A DNA stretch of 16,404 nucleotides from Oscillospiraceae bacterium (GCA_902797915.1 CADBUK010000020.1:1-16404), one strand, 5' to 3'; shown: positions 7,495 through 15,394, counted from the stretch's first letter. The notes: a model not told the origin generated them from the sequence alone. Numbers and translations are program-made.

Positions 7495-7983
7495 ATGTTA
7501 AAGTTTGACTGGAATTTGCTTTGGACTGTTGTTAACCTTATCCTTTTCTTTCTGCTTATGAAGAAATTTCTTTTTAAGCCGATTAAGAATGTTATGGATA
7601 AAAGACAGGCTATGCTTGACGAGCAGTTCAAAAATGCAGAGGACGCCAATGCCGCTGCCAACGAAAAGCTTGCCGATTATGAAAGCAAGCTGGCTAACGC
7701 TGATGATGAAAAGAATCAGATAATCAGCGGCGCAAGGCAGAACGCAAGGGCGGAATATGATAAAATTATACTTAGGGCGGAGCAGGATTCCAAAAAGATG
7801 AAGGCTGACGCCAGAAAGCAGATTGAGGAGGAGCGCGAAAGCACTATCCGCTCCGCAAGAGAGGAAATTGCCTCCCTCGCAGCTGACGCGGCTTCAAAGC
7901 TTGTTGGGGCTAACATCACTGAGGAGGACAACCGTAATCTGCTTGACGAATTTTTAAACGAAGGCAGTGATGGTAATGATTGA
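7495..7983 (+). CDS. atpF: F1Fo ATP synthase subunit b (peripheral stalk)
   Basis: It anchors the stator: one N-terminal membrane helix (~4-23, beginning FDWNLLWTVVN) is followed by a long charged coiled coil (~30-150) that reaches up to F1 and binds delta. It is 162 residues, the usual length. KPIKNVMDKRQAMLDEQ after the membrane helix is typical of the family. AGGAAAGGAA precedes the ATG. Its last bases overlap the start of the delta-alpha fusion gene, so translation is probably coupled, which makes sense because b and delta bind each other. Confidence 0.95.
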   Translation: MLKFDWNLLWTVVNLILFFLLMKKFLFKPIKNVMDKRQAMLDEQFKNAEDANAAANEKLADYESKLANADDEKNQIISGARQNARAEYDKIILRAEQDSKKMKADARKQIEEERESTIRSAREEIASLAADAASKLVGANITEEDNRNLLDEFLNEGSDGND

Positions 7984-9988
7984 TAATTTCAATGATTTAG
8001 TTAACGCACTGCTTTCATCAAAGGCAAGTGCGGCAGAGCTTGACGAGGCTGCGGCAGCGCTTAAAAACGAAGAGCTTGCGGGCGTTCTTTCAAGCCCCTC
8101 CGTTTCAAATGAGGAAAAGAAGGCGGTTTGCGACGAGCTTTTTCACGCTTCCGTAAGGGGCGTGGTTTACGAGCTTGCAAGAACCTGCAATATCGAAAAG
8201 TTTGCAGATATAACGGACGCTTATCTGGAAGCTCTGGACAAAAAGAATAACGTAACGAGGGCAACCCTTTACTGCGTTACCGAGCCTGATGAAAAGCAGC
8301 TTGAGGGCATTAAAGAATATGTGCTCAGGGATAATCAGGGCGGCACGGCGGAAGTCAGCGTCGTTATTGATAAAAGCCTTATCGGCGGCTTTATTCTTGA
8401 ATTTGACGGCAAGCAGATTGACCGCAGTATGAAGTCAAAAATAAGCAGCATTAAAGCTCAGCTTGTTGAAAGCGCCAAGAAGTCGGAAACCGATAATTCA
8501 AAGGAAATTATTTCCGTTCTTCGCGCAAACGTTAAGGAATTTGATTTTGAAACCGCGGGCGAGGAGGTCGGCACGGTTATTTCCGTGGGCGACGGTATTG
8601 CAACCATTCACGGCTTAACAAGCGTTATGTACGGCGAAATCGTTGTTTTTGACAGCGGCGTTAAGGGAATGGTGCAGGACATCAAGCGCAAAACCGTCGG
8701 CTGTATCCTTTTCGGTCTTGACAGCGATATTCACGCAGGCTCAAGGGTTAAGCGCACTCACAGAAAGGCGGGTCTTCCCGTAGGCGAGGGCTATATCGGC
8801 AGAGTTGTTAACGCGCTCGGCGAGCCGATTGACGGCAAGGGCGATATTCAGACGGACGATTACCGTCTTGTTGAGCATCCCGCTCCGTCCATTGTTGACA
8901 GAAAGTCGGTTTCACAGCCGCTTGAAACGGGTATTCTTGCAATTGACTCTATGTTCCCGATAGGCAGAGGACAGCGTGAGCTTATTATCGGTGACCGCCA
9001 GACAGGTAAAACCTCGATTGCGCTTGATACCATTCTTAACCGGAAGGGTAAGGACTGTATCTGTATTTATAACGCAATCGGCCAGAAAACCTCAACGGTT
9101 TCAAAGCTTGTAAATACGCTTAAAAAGCACGGCGCAATGGATTACACGGTTGTTGTTTCGTCAACCGCGGCGGACCCCGCTTCGCTTCAGTACATTTCGC
9201 CGTATTCGGCAACCGCTATTGCTGAGTACTTTATGTATCAGGGCAAGGATTGCCTTATTGTTTATGACGATTTAAGCAAGCACGCAGTTGCTTACCGCGC
9301 GCTTTCGCTTTTGCTTGAGCGTTCTCCCGGACGAGAGGCTTATCCCGGCGATGTTTTCTATCTTCACTCAAGACTGCTTGAGCGTTCAAGCCGTCTTTCG
9401 CCCGAACTCGGAGGCGGTTCAATAACGGCGCTTCCGATTATTGAAACGCAGGCGGGCGACGTTTCGGCGTATATTCCCACAAATGTAATTTCAATCACGG
9501 ACGGACAGATTTTCCTTGAAAGCGATTTGTTCTTCAGCGGTCAGCGCCCTGCGGTAAACGTCGGCTTATCCGTATCCCGTGTAGGCGGCGCCGCGCAGAC
9601 CCAGGCAATGAAAAAAGCTGCGGGCTCGCTGCGTGTTGACCTTGCGCAGTATCGTGAAATGGAGGTTTTCACTCAGTTCTCATCTGATTTGGACGAGGAA
9701 ACCAAGGCAAACCTTAACTACGGCAAGGGGCTTATGGAGCTGCTCAAGCAGCCCCTCGGCAACCCGATGTCGCTTGCACATCAGGTTATTACGCTTGTTT
9801 GCGCAATCGGCAAAAGGTTTGTAAAAGTGCCCGTTACCGAAATCAAGGCTTATCAGGGCAAACTGCTTGAATACATTGATGAAAACCATTCCGACATCTC
9901 TGAGGATATTGAGCGCGAAAAGGTGCTTACCGATGAGCTCAAGGAAAGAATTCTGGCTGCAGCCGATGAATTTAAAGAGGTTAAATAA
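7970..9988 (+). CDS. atpHA: Fused ATP synthase subunits delta and alpha
   Basis: This is one uninterrupted frame of 672 codons from ATG 7970 (GAAGG five bases upstream; GTG 7967 and ATG 7976 are alternatives). Residues ~1-167 are subunit delta: LSSPSVSNEEK (40-50) is the usual delta N-domain landmark, and DKSLIGGFILEFDGKQIDRSMKSK without gaps (134-157) is the delta C-domain signature. A polar linker (~168-179, SAKKSETDNSKE) leads straight into alpha: IISVLRANVKEF matches alpha's N-terminal helix, then VGTVISVGDGIA, P-loop GDRQTGKT (341-348), ALPIIETQAGDVSAYIPTNV, the arginine finger in SVSRVGGAAQ (Arg537), and a normal alpha C-terminus. Delta normally caps the N-termini of the three alpha chains, one delta per enzyme. 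The first delta helix seems shortened. The stop overlaps the atpG start (TAATG). Both domains look functional. The fusion could in principle be an assembly artefact, but no frameshift signs are seen. Confidence 0.93.
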   Translation: MVMIDNFNDLVNALLSSKASAAELDEAAAALKNEELAGVLSSPSVSNEEKKAVCDELFHASVRGVVYELARTCNIEKFADITDAYLEALDKKNNVTRATLYCVTEPDEKQLEGIKEYVLRDNQGGTAEVSVVIDKSLIGGFILEFDGKQIDRSMKSKISSIKAQLVESAKKSETDNSKEIISVLRANVKEFDFETAGEEVGTVISVGDGIATIHGLTSVMYGEIVVFDSGVKGMVQDIKRKTVGCILFGLDSDIHAGSRVKRTHRKAGLPVGEGYIGRVVNALGEPIDGKGDIQTDDYRLVEHPAPSIVDRKSVSQPLETGILAIDSMFPIGRGQRELIIGDRQTGKTSIALDTILNRKGKDCICIYNAIGQKTSTVSKLVNTLKKHGAMDYTVVVSSTAADPASLQYISPYSATAIAEYFMYQGKDCLIVYDDLSKHAVAYRALSLLLERSPGREAYPGDVFYLHSRLLERSSRLSPELGGGSITALPIIETQAGDVSAYIPTNVISITDGQIFLESDLFFSGQRPAVNVGLSVSRVGGAAQTQAMKKAAGSLRVDLAQYREMEVFTQFSSDLDEETKANLNYGKGLMELLKQPLGNPMSLAHQVITLVCAIGKRFVKVPVTEIKAYQGKLLEYIDENHSDISEDIEREKVLTDELKERILAAADEFKEVK

Positions 9989-10875
9989 TGGCTAACGCAA
10001 GGGAAATTCAGAGCCGAATGAAGTCCATAAAGGACACTATGAAGATTACCAACGCGATGTATATGGTGTCCTCTTCAAAGCTTCAGAAGGCTCGCAGAAA
10101 TCTTAAAAATACGGAGCCTTATTTCTATTTAATTCAGGACAGCCTTGCAAAAATCCTTAATATTGCGCCCGAGGTTGGTAACATCTATTTTGATGAACGC
10201 CCCGAAAAAACGGGCAAGCAGCGCAGGAAGGGCTATCTTGTTATTACTGCCGATAAGGGACTGGCGGGCTCTTATAACCACAATGTTATAAAAGCCACAG
10301 AGGAAAGCGCCGCTATGGAAACGGAAAATATGCTTTTCGTTGTAGGTCAGGTCGGCCGCCATTACTTTGAAAGAAAAAATATCCCCGTTGATATTAATTT
10401 CAGGTACACTGCGCAGAACCCGACTATGAACAGAGCGCGCCATATTGCAGGCAGGCTTACTAATCTTTTTGTAAGCGGCGAGCTTGACGAGATTTACGTT
10501 GTTTATACCAATATGGTTAACTCAATGACCGTTGAGGTAAAAACGCAGAAAATCCTGCCCCTCAAGGAAGAACATATCGAAATAAGGGATGAAAACAATT
10601 ATTACGAGCACGCGGAATTTATGCCGGACGCACAAACCGTTTTCAACAACATTGTGCCCGATTATGTTGCGGGCTTCATCTTCGGCGCGCTGATTGAGTC
10701 CTATTGCTGCGAGCATAATGCCAGAATGATGGCAATGCAGACCGCAACGGACGCGGGCGCCGATATGCTCCGCCAGCTCAGCGTGCAGTATAACCGCGCA
10801 AGACAGGCGGCAATAACTCAGGAAATTACGGAGATTATTGCGGGCTCAAAGGCGCAGAAACATAAGGCGCAGTAA
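9988..10875 (+). CDS. atpG: F1Fo ATP synthase subunit gamma (central shaft)
   Basis: It is the rotating shaft inside the alpha3beta3 head. The 295 residues carry both conserved ends: the N-terminal helix AREIQSRMKSIKDTMKITNAM and the C-terminal helix with SEH-like CEHNARMMAMQTATDAG and YNRARQAAITQEITEI. The central Rossmann-like domain has VITADKGLAGSYNHNV in place of the common SDRGLCGGFN. The start codon shares one base with the stop of the delta-alpha gene (TAATG), with AAAGAGG upstream, so translation is likely coupled. Confidence 0.96.
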   Translation: MANAREIQSRMKSIKDTMKITNAMYMVSSSKLQKARRNLKNTEPYFYLIQDSLAKILNIAPEVGNIYFDERPEKTGKQRRKGYLVITADKGLAGSYNHNVIKATEESAAMETENMLFVVGQVGRHYFERKNIPVDINFRYTAQNPTMNRARHIAGRLTNLFVSGELDEIYVVYTNMVNSMTVEVKTQKILPLKEEHIEIRDENNYYEHAEFMPDAQTVFNNIVPDYVAGFIFGALIESYCCEHNARMMAMQTATDAGADMLRQLSVQYNRARQAAITQEITEIIAGSKAQKHKAQ

Positions 10876-10909
10876 GCGCAACCATTTAAAATCTTAGGAG
10901 GAATCCTAA

Positions 10910-12301
10910 ATGAATAAAGGAAAAATAGTTCAGGTAATGGGACCCGTTGTTGACGTTCAGTTTGAGGGCGAGCTTCCGAGGTTAAAGGACGCGCTCAAGG
11001 TTGAGGTTGACGGCAGGGAACTCATTATGGAGGTTTCACAGCACATCGGCGGCGGCACCGTAAGGTGCATTATGCTTGCCGCGTCCGAGGGTCTTTACAA
11101 GGGTATGGACGTTACGGCTACGGGCGGCGCTATTTCCGTTCCCGTAGGCGAACAGTGCCTTGGCAGACTCTTTAACGTTGTTGGCGAAACCATTGATAAT
11201 CTTGACACGATAACCGACGCTGAAAAGTGGGAAATCCACCGCCGTCCGCCAAGCTTTGAGGAGCAGGCGTCGGAGGTTGAAATCCTTGAAACAGGCATTA
11301 AGGTTATCGACCTTCTTACCCCGTACGCAAAGGGCGGTAAAATCGGCCTTTTCGGCGGCGCGGGCGTTGGTAAAACCGTTCTTATTCAGGAGCTTATTAC
11401 AAATATTGCAAACGAACACGGCGGCTATTCAATTTTCACAGGCGTCGGCGAGCGTTCAAGAGAGGGTAACGACCTTTGGAATGAAATGAAGGAATCGGGC
11501 GTTATCAACAAAACCGCGCTCGTTTTCGGCCAGATGAACGAGCCGCCCGGCGCGCGTATGCGTGTTGCGGAAACGGGGCTTACAATGGCTGAGTATTTCC
11601 GTGACGTTGAGCATCAGGACGTGCTGCTTTTCATTGATAATATTTTCAGATTTGTTCAGGCGGGCTCAGAGGTTTCGGCGCTTCTCGGCAGAATGCCGTC
11701 CGCCGTTGGTTATCAGCCCACTCTGGCAACGGACGTCGGCGAGCTGCAGGAGCGTATTGCTTCTACCAAAAACGGCTCTATCACTTCCGTTCAGGCGGTT
11801 TACGTGCCTGCGGACGATTTAACCGACCCCGCCCCTGCAACAACCTTTGCACACCTTGACGCTACAACGGTTCTTTCAAGAAAAATTGCCGAAAAGGGTA
11901 TTTACCCCGCCGTTGACCCGCTTGAGTCAAACAGCCGTATTCTTGAGGCGGACACCGTAGGCGAGGAGCATTATAACGTTGCCCGTCGCGTTCAGGAGTA
12001 TCTGCAAAAGTATAAGGAGCTGCAGGATATTATTGCAATTCTCGGTATGGAGGAGCTTTCGGAGGAGGATAAAATCGTCGTTTACCGCGCAAGAAAGATT
12101 GAAAAATTCCTTTCACAGCCCTTCCACGTTGCAGAAATGTTTACGGGCTTAAAGGGTATTTACGTGCCCGTTGCCGAAACCGTTAAGGGCTTTAAGGCAA
12201 TTATTGACGGCGAGCTTGACGACGTACCCGAAATGGCGTTCTTTAATGTGGGCACTATTGACGACGTTCGCAAAAAGGCAGAGGGAATGATAAATGGCTA
12301 A
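10910..12301 (+). CDS. atpD: F1Fo ATP synthase subunit beta (catalytic)
   Basis: It makes ATP from ADP and phosphate at the alpha-beta interfaces. The 463 residues show the P-loop GGAGVGKT (149-156), the catalytic Glu181 in GVGERSREGNDLW, the Walker B strand LLFIDNIFRF (Asp243), and EELSEED (381-387), the family's DELSEED lever with a conservative first-residue change. The start is preceded by TAGGAGGAA. The gap after atpG is 34 bases. The last eight bases overlap atpC. Confidence 0.98.
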   Translation: MNKGKIVQVMGPVVDVQFEGELPRLKDALKVEVDGRELIMEVSQHIGGGTVRCIMLAASEGLYKGMDVTATGGAISVPVGEQCLGRLFNVVGETIDNLDTITDAEKWEIHRRPPSFEEQASEVEILETGIKVIDLLTPYAKGGKIGLFGGAGVGKTVLIQELITNIANEHGGYSIFTGVGERSREGNDLWNEMKESGVINKTALVFGQMNEPPGARMRVAETGLTMAEYFRDVEHQDVLLFIDNIFRFVQAGSEVSALLGRMPSAVGYQPTLATDVGELQERIASTKNGSITSVQAVYVPADDLTDPAPATTFAHLDATTVLSRKIAEKGIYPAVDPLESNSRILEADTVGEEHYNVARRVQEYLQKYKELQDIIAILGMEELSEEDKIVVYRARKIEKFLSQPFHVAEMFTGLKGIYVPVAETVKGFKAIIDGELDDVPEMAFFNVGTIDDVRKKAEGMING

Positions 12302-12710
12302 TACTTTTGATTTAAAGGTTATCGGCTCCCGCAAAACCTTTTTTTCGGGCAGGGCGGAAAGCGTTACGCTGCCATATATTGACGGCGGCACGGTTACCTA
12401 TCTTGCTCATCACGAAAACACGGTCATGCCCGTAGTGGCAGGGGAAATGGTTATCAAGCCTGAGGAGGACGATGCAATTTACGCCTTCGTTGGCGGCGGT
12501 TACATTGAATTTCTCGGTAATGAAGCCACCGTGGTTTGCGTTTCGGTTGAGCTGCCCGAGGATATTGATGAAAACCGCGCGGAAGAGGCAAAGCTGCGTG
12601 CGGAGGAGGAGCTTCGCCAGCATCAGAGCCAGGTGGATTATTATGCCACAAAGGCAAACCTTGCGCGCGCAATGGAACGTATAAAGGTTAAAAACCGCCA
12701 CGAAATTTAA
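12294..12710 (+). CDS. atpC: F1Fo ATP synthase subunit epsilon
   Basis: It binds gamma and the c ring, couples rotation and can inhibit ATP hydrolysis. The 138 residues have an N-terminal beta sandwich (~1-88) and two C-terminal helices (~92-138). IDENRAEEA (91-99) fits the I/L-D-x-x-R-A-x-x-A ATP-binding motif known from Bacillus epsilon, so ATP-dependent control is plausible. The usual GELGILPGHAP turn is replaced by GGTVTYLAHHENTVMPV, a divergent form. The start overlaps the atpD stop by eight bases (ATGGCTAA). It is the last gene of the operon. Confidence 0.95.
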   Translation: MANTFDLKVIGSRKTFFSGRAESVTLPYIDGGTVTYLAHHENTVMPVVAGEMVIKPEEDDAIYAFVGGGYIEFLGNEATVVCVSVELPEDIDENRAEEAKLRAEEELRQHQSQVDYYATKANLARAMERIKVKNRHEI

Positions 12711-12733
12711 AGAAAGCTTTAACGCTAAGTTTG

Positions 12734-12760
12734 TACGGGACGCCGACTCGGCGTCCCGTA
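12734..12760. repeat. Perfect 13-bp inverted repeat after atpC
   Basis: Arms TACGGGACGCCGA (12734-12746) and TCGGCGTCCCGTA (12748-12760) are exact complements around a single C. It would form a very stable hairpin at the end of the atp operon. There is no T run after it on either strand, so it is not a classical terminator. It may be a REP-like element or protect the mRNA 3' end. Confidence 0.7.
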
Positions 12761-12779
12761 TCGGTATATGGGGAATTTT

Positions 12780-14048
12780 ATGTCAATTAAGTTAATTGCC
12801 TCGGATTTGGACGGAACACTGCTTTCGCCCGACCATTTAACCGTTTCCGAGCGAACGGTTAAGGCACTGCGCGAGGCGCACGAAAAGGGAATAAAAATTG
12901 CTATTGCAACGGGCAGAACCCTGTCAATGATTTACGACGTTATTGACCAGCTGCCCTTTGCCGATTACGTAATTTATTCAAACGGCGCGGCGGCTTACGA
13001 TTTGCGTAAAGCGCGTGTGGTTTATTCGCACCCGCTGCCGCAGAGCATCGCTGCGGATATTGTTGATTACCTTGATTGCAGAGAGGTTTATTACGAGGTT
13101 TACGCGGGCGGTAAGCAGTACAGCCAGCAAAGCAAGCAGCAGTATTTTACTAATCTTAATCTGCCGCAGGAATTTCTTGAGGATTATATCCGCAAGCTTT
13201 ATTTTGTTGATAATCTTGCGGAATTTGCAAAGGAAAACGTGTGCGAAAAGGTTAACGTGTATTATTTCGGCAACCCGCGCCTGAACGAAATAAGAGAGCA
13301 TTTTGAGGCTTGCCCCGACGTGCTTTTCACTTCTCCCGTTGCGGGGGATATTGAGATTACTCACACGGGCGTTGACAAGGTGCAGGCGATTGACGCAATC
13401 TGCGCCGAGCTCGGCATTACACGCGGGGAGGTTATGGCGTTCGGCGACGCGGATAACGACCTCGGTATGATTAAAGCCGCAGGCTACGGCTTTGCTATGG
13501 AAAACGGCGCCGAGCTCTGTAAAAGGGAAGCGGAATATATTGCCCGTTCAAACGAGGTTGACGGCGTTGCCCGCGCGGTTGAAAGGTATGCCCTCGGCAA
13601 AAAGCCACGGCTTCTTGTTTCTGCGTGTCTGCTCGGCGAAAACTGCAAGTACAACGGCGGCAACAATAAAAACCCCGCCGTTATCGCGCTGAGCAGGGAT
13701 TTTGAATTAATCCCCGTCTGCCCCGAATGCTTCGGCGGTCTGCCGATTCCGCGCGTGCCGAATGAGATTATCGGCGGCAGGGCGATTTCAAAAAACGGCG
13801 AGGATTTTACCGCCGAGTATAACAGCGGCGCCGAAAAAACGCTTTATATTGCAAATGAGAAAAACGTTCGGCTCGCTCTTCTGAAAGAGCGCAGTCCCTC
13901 CTGCGGCAAGGGCGGGATTTACGACGGCAGTTTTACGGGAAAGCTTGTTGAGGGCAACGGAATAACCGCCGATTTGCTTATTAAGCGCGGCATATCGGTT
14001 TTCGGCGAAAGTGAAATTGATAATTTGCTTGACGAAGCAGATTTATAA
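12780..14048 (+). CDS. HAD (Cof-type) phosphatase fused to a DUF523/TudS-like domain
   Basis: I prefer ATG 12780 (GGGGA five bases upstream) to ATG 12768, giving 422 residues. Residues 1-~272 are a Cof/IIB haloacid-dehalogenase phosphatase: nucleophile DLDGTLL (Asp9, Asp11), motif II ATGR (Thr44), Lys200, and GDADND (Asp223, Asp227). Residues ~276-422 are DUF523: VSACLLGENCKYNG, PVCPECFGGLPIPR, LKERSPSCGKGGIYDGSF and a GI-VFGESEI ending, with Cys283, 289, 314, 317 and 375. DUF523 members include TudS, a [4Fe-4S] enzyme that removes sulfur from thiouracil; three Cys hold the cluster. The domains join with almost no linker. The HAD half should hydrolyse a phosphorylated sugar or cofactor and the second half may act on a thiolated base or nucleotide; substrates are unknown. 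It follows the atp operon after a hairpin. Confidence 0.88.
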   Translation: MSIKLIASDLDGTLLSPDHLTVSERTVKALREAHEKGIKIAIATGRTLSMIYDVIDQLPFADYVIYSNGAAAYDLRKARVVYSHPLPQSIAADIVDYLDCREVYYEVYAGGKQYSQQSKQQYFTNLNLPQEFLEDYIRKLYFVDNLAEFAKENVCEKVNVYYFGNPRLNEIREHFEACPDVLFTSPVAGDIEITHTGVDKVQAIDAICAELGITRGEVMAFGDADNDLGMIKAAGYGFAMENGAELCKREAEYIARSNEVDGVARAVERYALGKKPRLLVSACLLGENCKYNGGNNKNPAVIALSRDFELIPVCPECFGGLPIPRVPNEIIGGRAISKNGEDFTAEYNSGAEKTLYIANEKNVRLALLKERSPSCGKGGIYDGSFTGKLVEGNGITADLLIKRGISVFGESEIDNLLDEADL

Positions 14049-14057
14049 TTATATAAT
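14029..14057 (+). promoter_or_regulatory. Sigma-A promoter of the lipoprotein/gamma-CA/csoR operon
   Basis: -35 TTGACG (14029-14034) and -10 TATAAT (14052-14057) have 17-base spacing. The -35 lies inside the last codons of the HAD-DUF523 gene. The start of transcription would be about 14064, 25 bases before the lipoprotein start. Confidence 0.8.
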
Positions 14058-14088
14058 TTATGTTAGTAAATAAACGGAGTTGATAGTT

Positions 14089-14595
14089 ATGAAAAGTAAA
14101 AAGGTTTTAATCGCAGTTCTTGCGCTTGTTCTGATAATTTGCTGCGTTTTTGCAGCCTGCAAGTCAGGTGAAACGGAGGAGGTTCAGCCCCCTGTAGGCG
14201 ATGAGGAAATCACGCTCGACACCGCCGTAATTAAAAATGCGGACAGTATTGCGCTGATTAAGTCTTACGACCCGTCAGAGCTCGGGCTTGAGGGAAGCTG
14301 GGAGGATTATGACTGGGTTGCCCATAAGAGCGAGGGCGTTTATATCGACAACGGCAAGTACAAGGGCTATTTTGTACGCGTAGAGGTCGGAAATAAAAAC
14401 TATAATGAAGACGGCACTTTTGACGTAACAACTGCGGGTATTTATTATATCAGCTATGACGGCGAAACCCTGCTTCATTATTATCCCGAAAACGATACTT
14501 ATGAGAAGATTAAGAACGTTCACGATATTCCCGAGGTAACTCTTGCGGGCGAAAGCACTACGGCTGCTGACACAACTACGGAGGCTGCGGAATAA
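14089..14595 (+). CDS. Lipoprotein, unknown function
   Basis: I place the start at ATG 14089 (CGGAG nine bases upstream), not at the in-frame TTG 14080. The 168-residue product has basic MKSKK, a hydrophobic helix and cleavage box FAAC with lipidated Cys24. Next come an acidic, Pro-containing linker and a globular part (~45-150) with many Asp, Gly and Tyr residues (SYDPSELGLEGSW, GYFVRVEVGNKNYNEDGTF, GIYYISYDGETLLHYYPE). The tail is low-complexity Thr/Ala/Glu. It should face outward on the membrane. I do not recognise the globular domain. It is the first gene of a three-gene operon; its stop overlaps the next start (TAATG). Confidence 0.75.
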   Translation: MKSKKVLIAVLALVLIICCVFAACKSGETEEVQPPVGDEEITLDTAVIKNADSIALIKSYDPSELGLEGSWEDYDWVAHKSEGVYIDNGKYKGYFVRVEVGNKNYNEDGTFDVTTAGIYYISYDGETLLHYYPENDTYEKIKNVHDIPEVTLAGESTTAADTTTEAAE

Positions 14596-15101
14596 TGATA
14601 ATGTCATTTAACGGAAAAACGCCTGAAAACAACGCCGCCTTTGTTGCGGACAGCGCAAGCGTTATCGGCTGCGTTACGCTTGAAAGCGGCAGCTCCGTAT
14701 GGTTCGGCGCGGTTATCAGGGGCGATGATTCAAGCATAATTCTCGGAAAAAATTCAAATGTTCAGGACAGCAGTACCCTGCACAGCGACGAGTTTAACAA
14801 AATCGTTATCGGCGAGGGCGTAACCGTCGGCCACAATGCCGTCGTGCATGGCTGCACAATCGGCGACAACAGTGTTGTCGGCATGAACTCCACCGTTTTA
14901 AACGGCGCCGTTATCGGCAAAAACTGCCTTATCGGCGCGGGCGCGGTTGTTACGGAAAACAAGGTTTTTCCCGACAATTCGCTGATTATCGGCGTACCTG
15001 CAAAGGCTGTGCGTCAGCTTACTGAGGCTGAAATTCAGGGGAATATTGAAAATGCGGCGCACTATTGCAGGCTTGCAAAGCAGTATGCCGGGGAGAAATA
15101 A
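14595..15101 (+). CDS. Gamma-carbonic-anhydrase-like hexapeptide-repeat protein (YrdA/PaaY type)
   Basis: The 168 residues are mostly left-handed beta-helix repeats ([IV]-G-x-x-x-x pattern, e.g. IGEGVTVGHNAVVHGCTIGDNSVVG split across turns). The three metal-binding His are at 63 (TLH), 80 (VGH) and 85 (VVHGC), with the 5-residue gap of the family, and VQDSS precedes the first, as usual. IIGVPAKAVR and a short C-terminal helix complete it. Family members form trimers with Zn or Fe between subunits; many are carbonic anhydrases but others have no proven activity, so the reaction is uncertain. The start overlaps the previous stop (TAATG); ATG 14601 is an alternative. csoR follows two bases after the stop. 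Confidence 0.88.
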   Translation: MIMSFNGKTPENNAAFVADSASVIGCVTLESGSSVWFGAVIRGDDSSIILGKNSNVQDSSTLHSDEFNKIVIGEGVTVGHNAVVHGCTIGDNSVVGMNSTVLNGAVIGKNCLIGAGAVVTENKVFPDNSLIIGVPAKAVRQLTEAEIQGNIENAAHYCRLAKQYAGEK

Positions 15102-15103
15102 TT

Positions 15104-15388
15104 ATGTCAGAGCATAAGCACACACATTCGCACGAGCATACCAAGGAGGTTTCAAACCGCCTTGCGCGCGCAATCGGGCATTTGCAAAAGGTTAAACAGA
15201 TGGTGGATGACGGCGAGGACTGCAGCGACGTTTTAATCCAGCTTGCCGCGGTCAAAAGCGCCATAAATAACACGGGTAAGGTTATTTTGAAAGACCATCT
15301 GGAGCATTGCATAGTCCACGCGGTAGAGGATGGAGATACAGAAATGCTTGATGAACTCAACGCCGCAATCGATAAATTTATGAAATAA
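15104..15388 (+). CDS. CsoR-family metal-sensing repressor
   Basis: I chose ATG 15104 (GGGGAG eight bases upstream) over an upstream in-frame start that would overlap the previous gene. The protein is 94 residues and all helical, as usual for the family (DUF156). Cys40, His65 and Cys69 have the 25 and 4 residue spacing of the Cu(I) ligands of M. tuberculosis CsoR, so a copper-type site is likely. The N-terminus has five alternating His (4, 6, 8, 10, 12), as in some nickel or copper sensors. Such tetramers bind GC-rich operators and release DNA on metal binding. No copper ATPase or chaperone gene is in the window, and no obvious G-tract operator was found near 14029-14088, so its target is unknown. 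Confidence 0.9.
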   Translation: MSEHKHTHSHEHTKEVSNRLARAIGHLQKVKQMVDDGEDCSDVLIQLAAVKSAINNTGKVILKDHLEHCIVHAVEDGDTEMLDELNAAIDKFMK

Positions 15389-15394
15389 AGTCCC

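Noticed and set aside
8468..8506. Delta-alpha fusion as a simple sequencing frameshift
   Set aside because: The junction stays in frame with a plausible linker, no remnant of an alpha ATG and no homopolymer run; both domains keep full motifs. It still merits a check of the reads.
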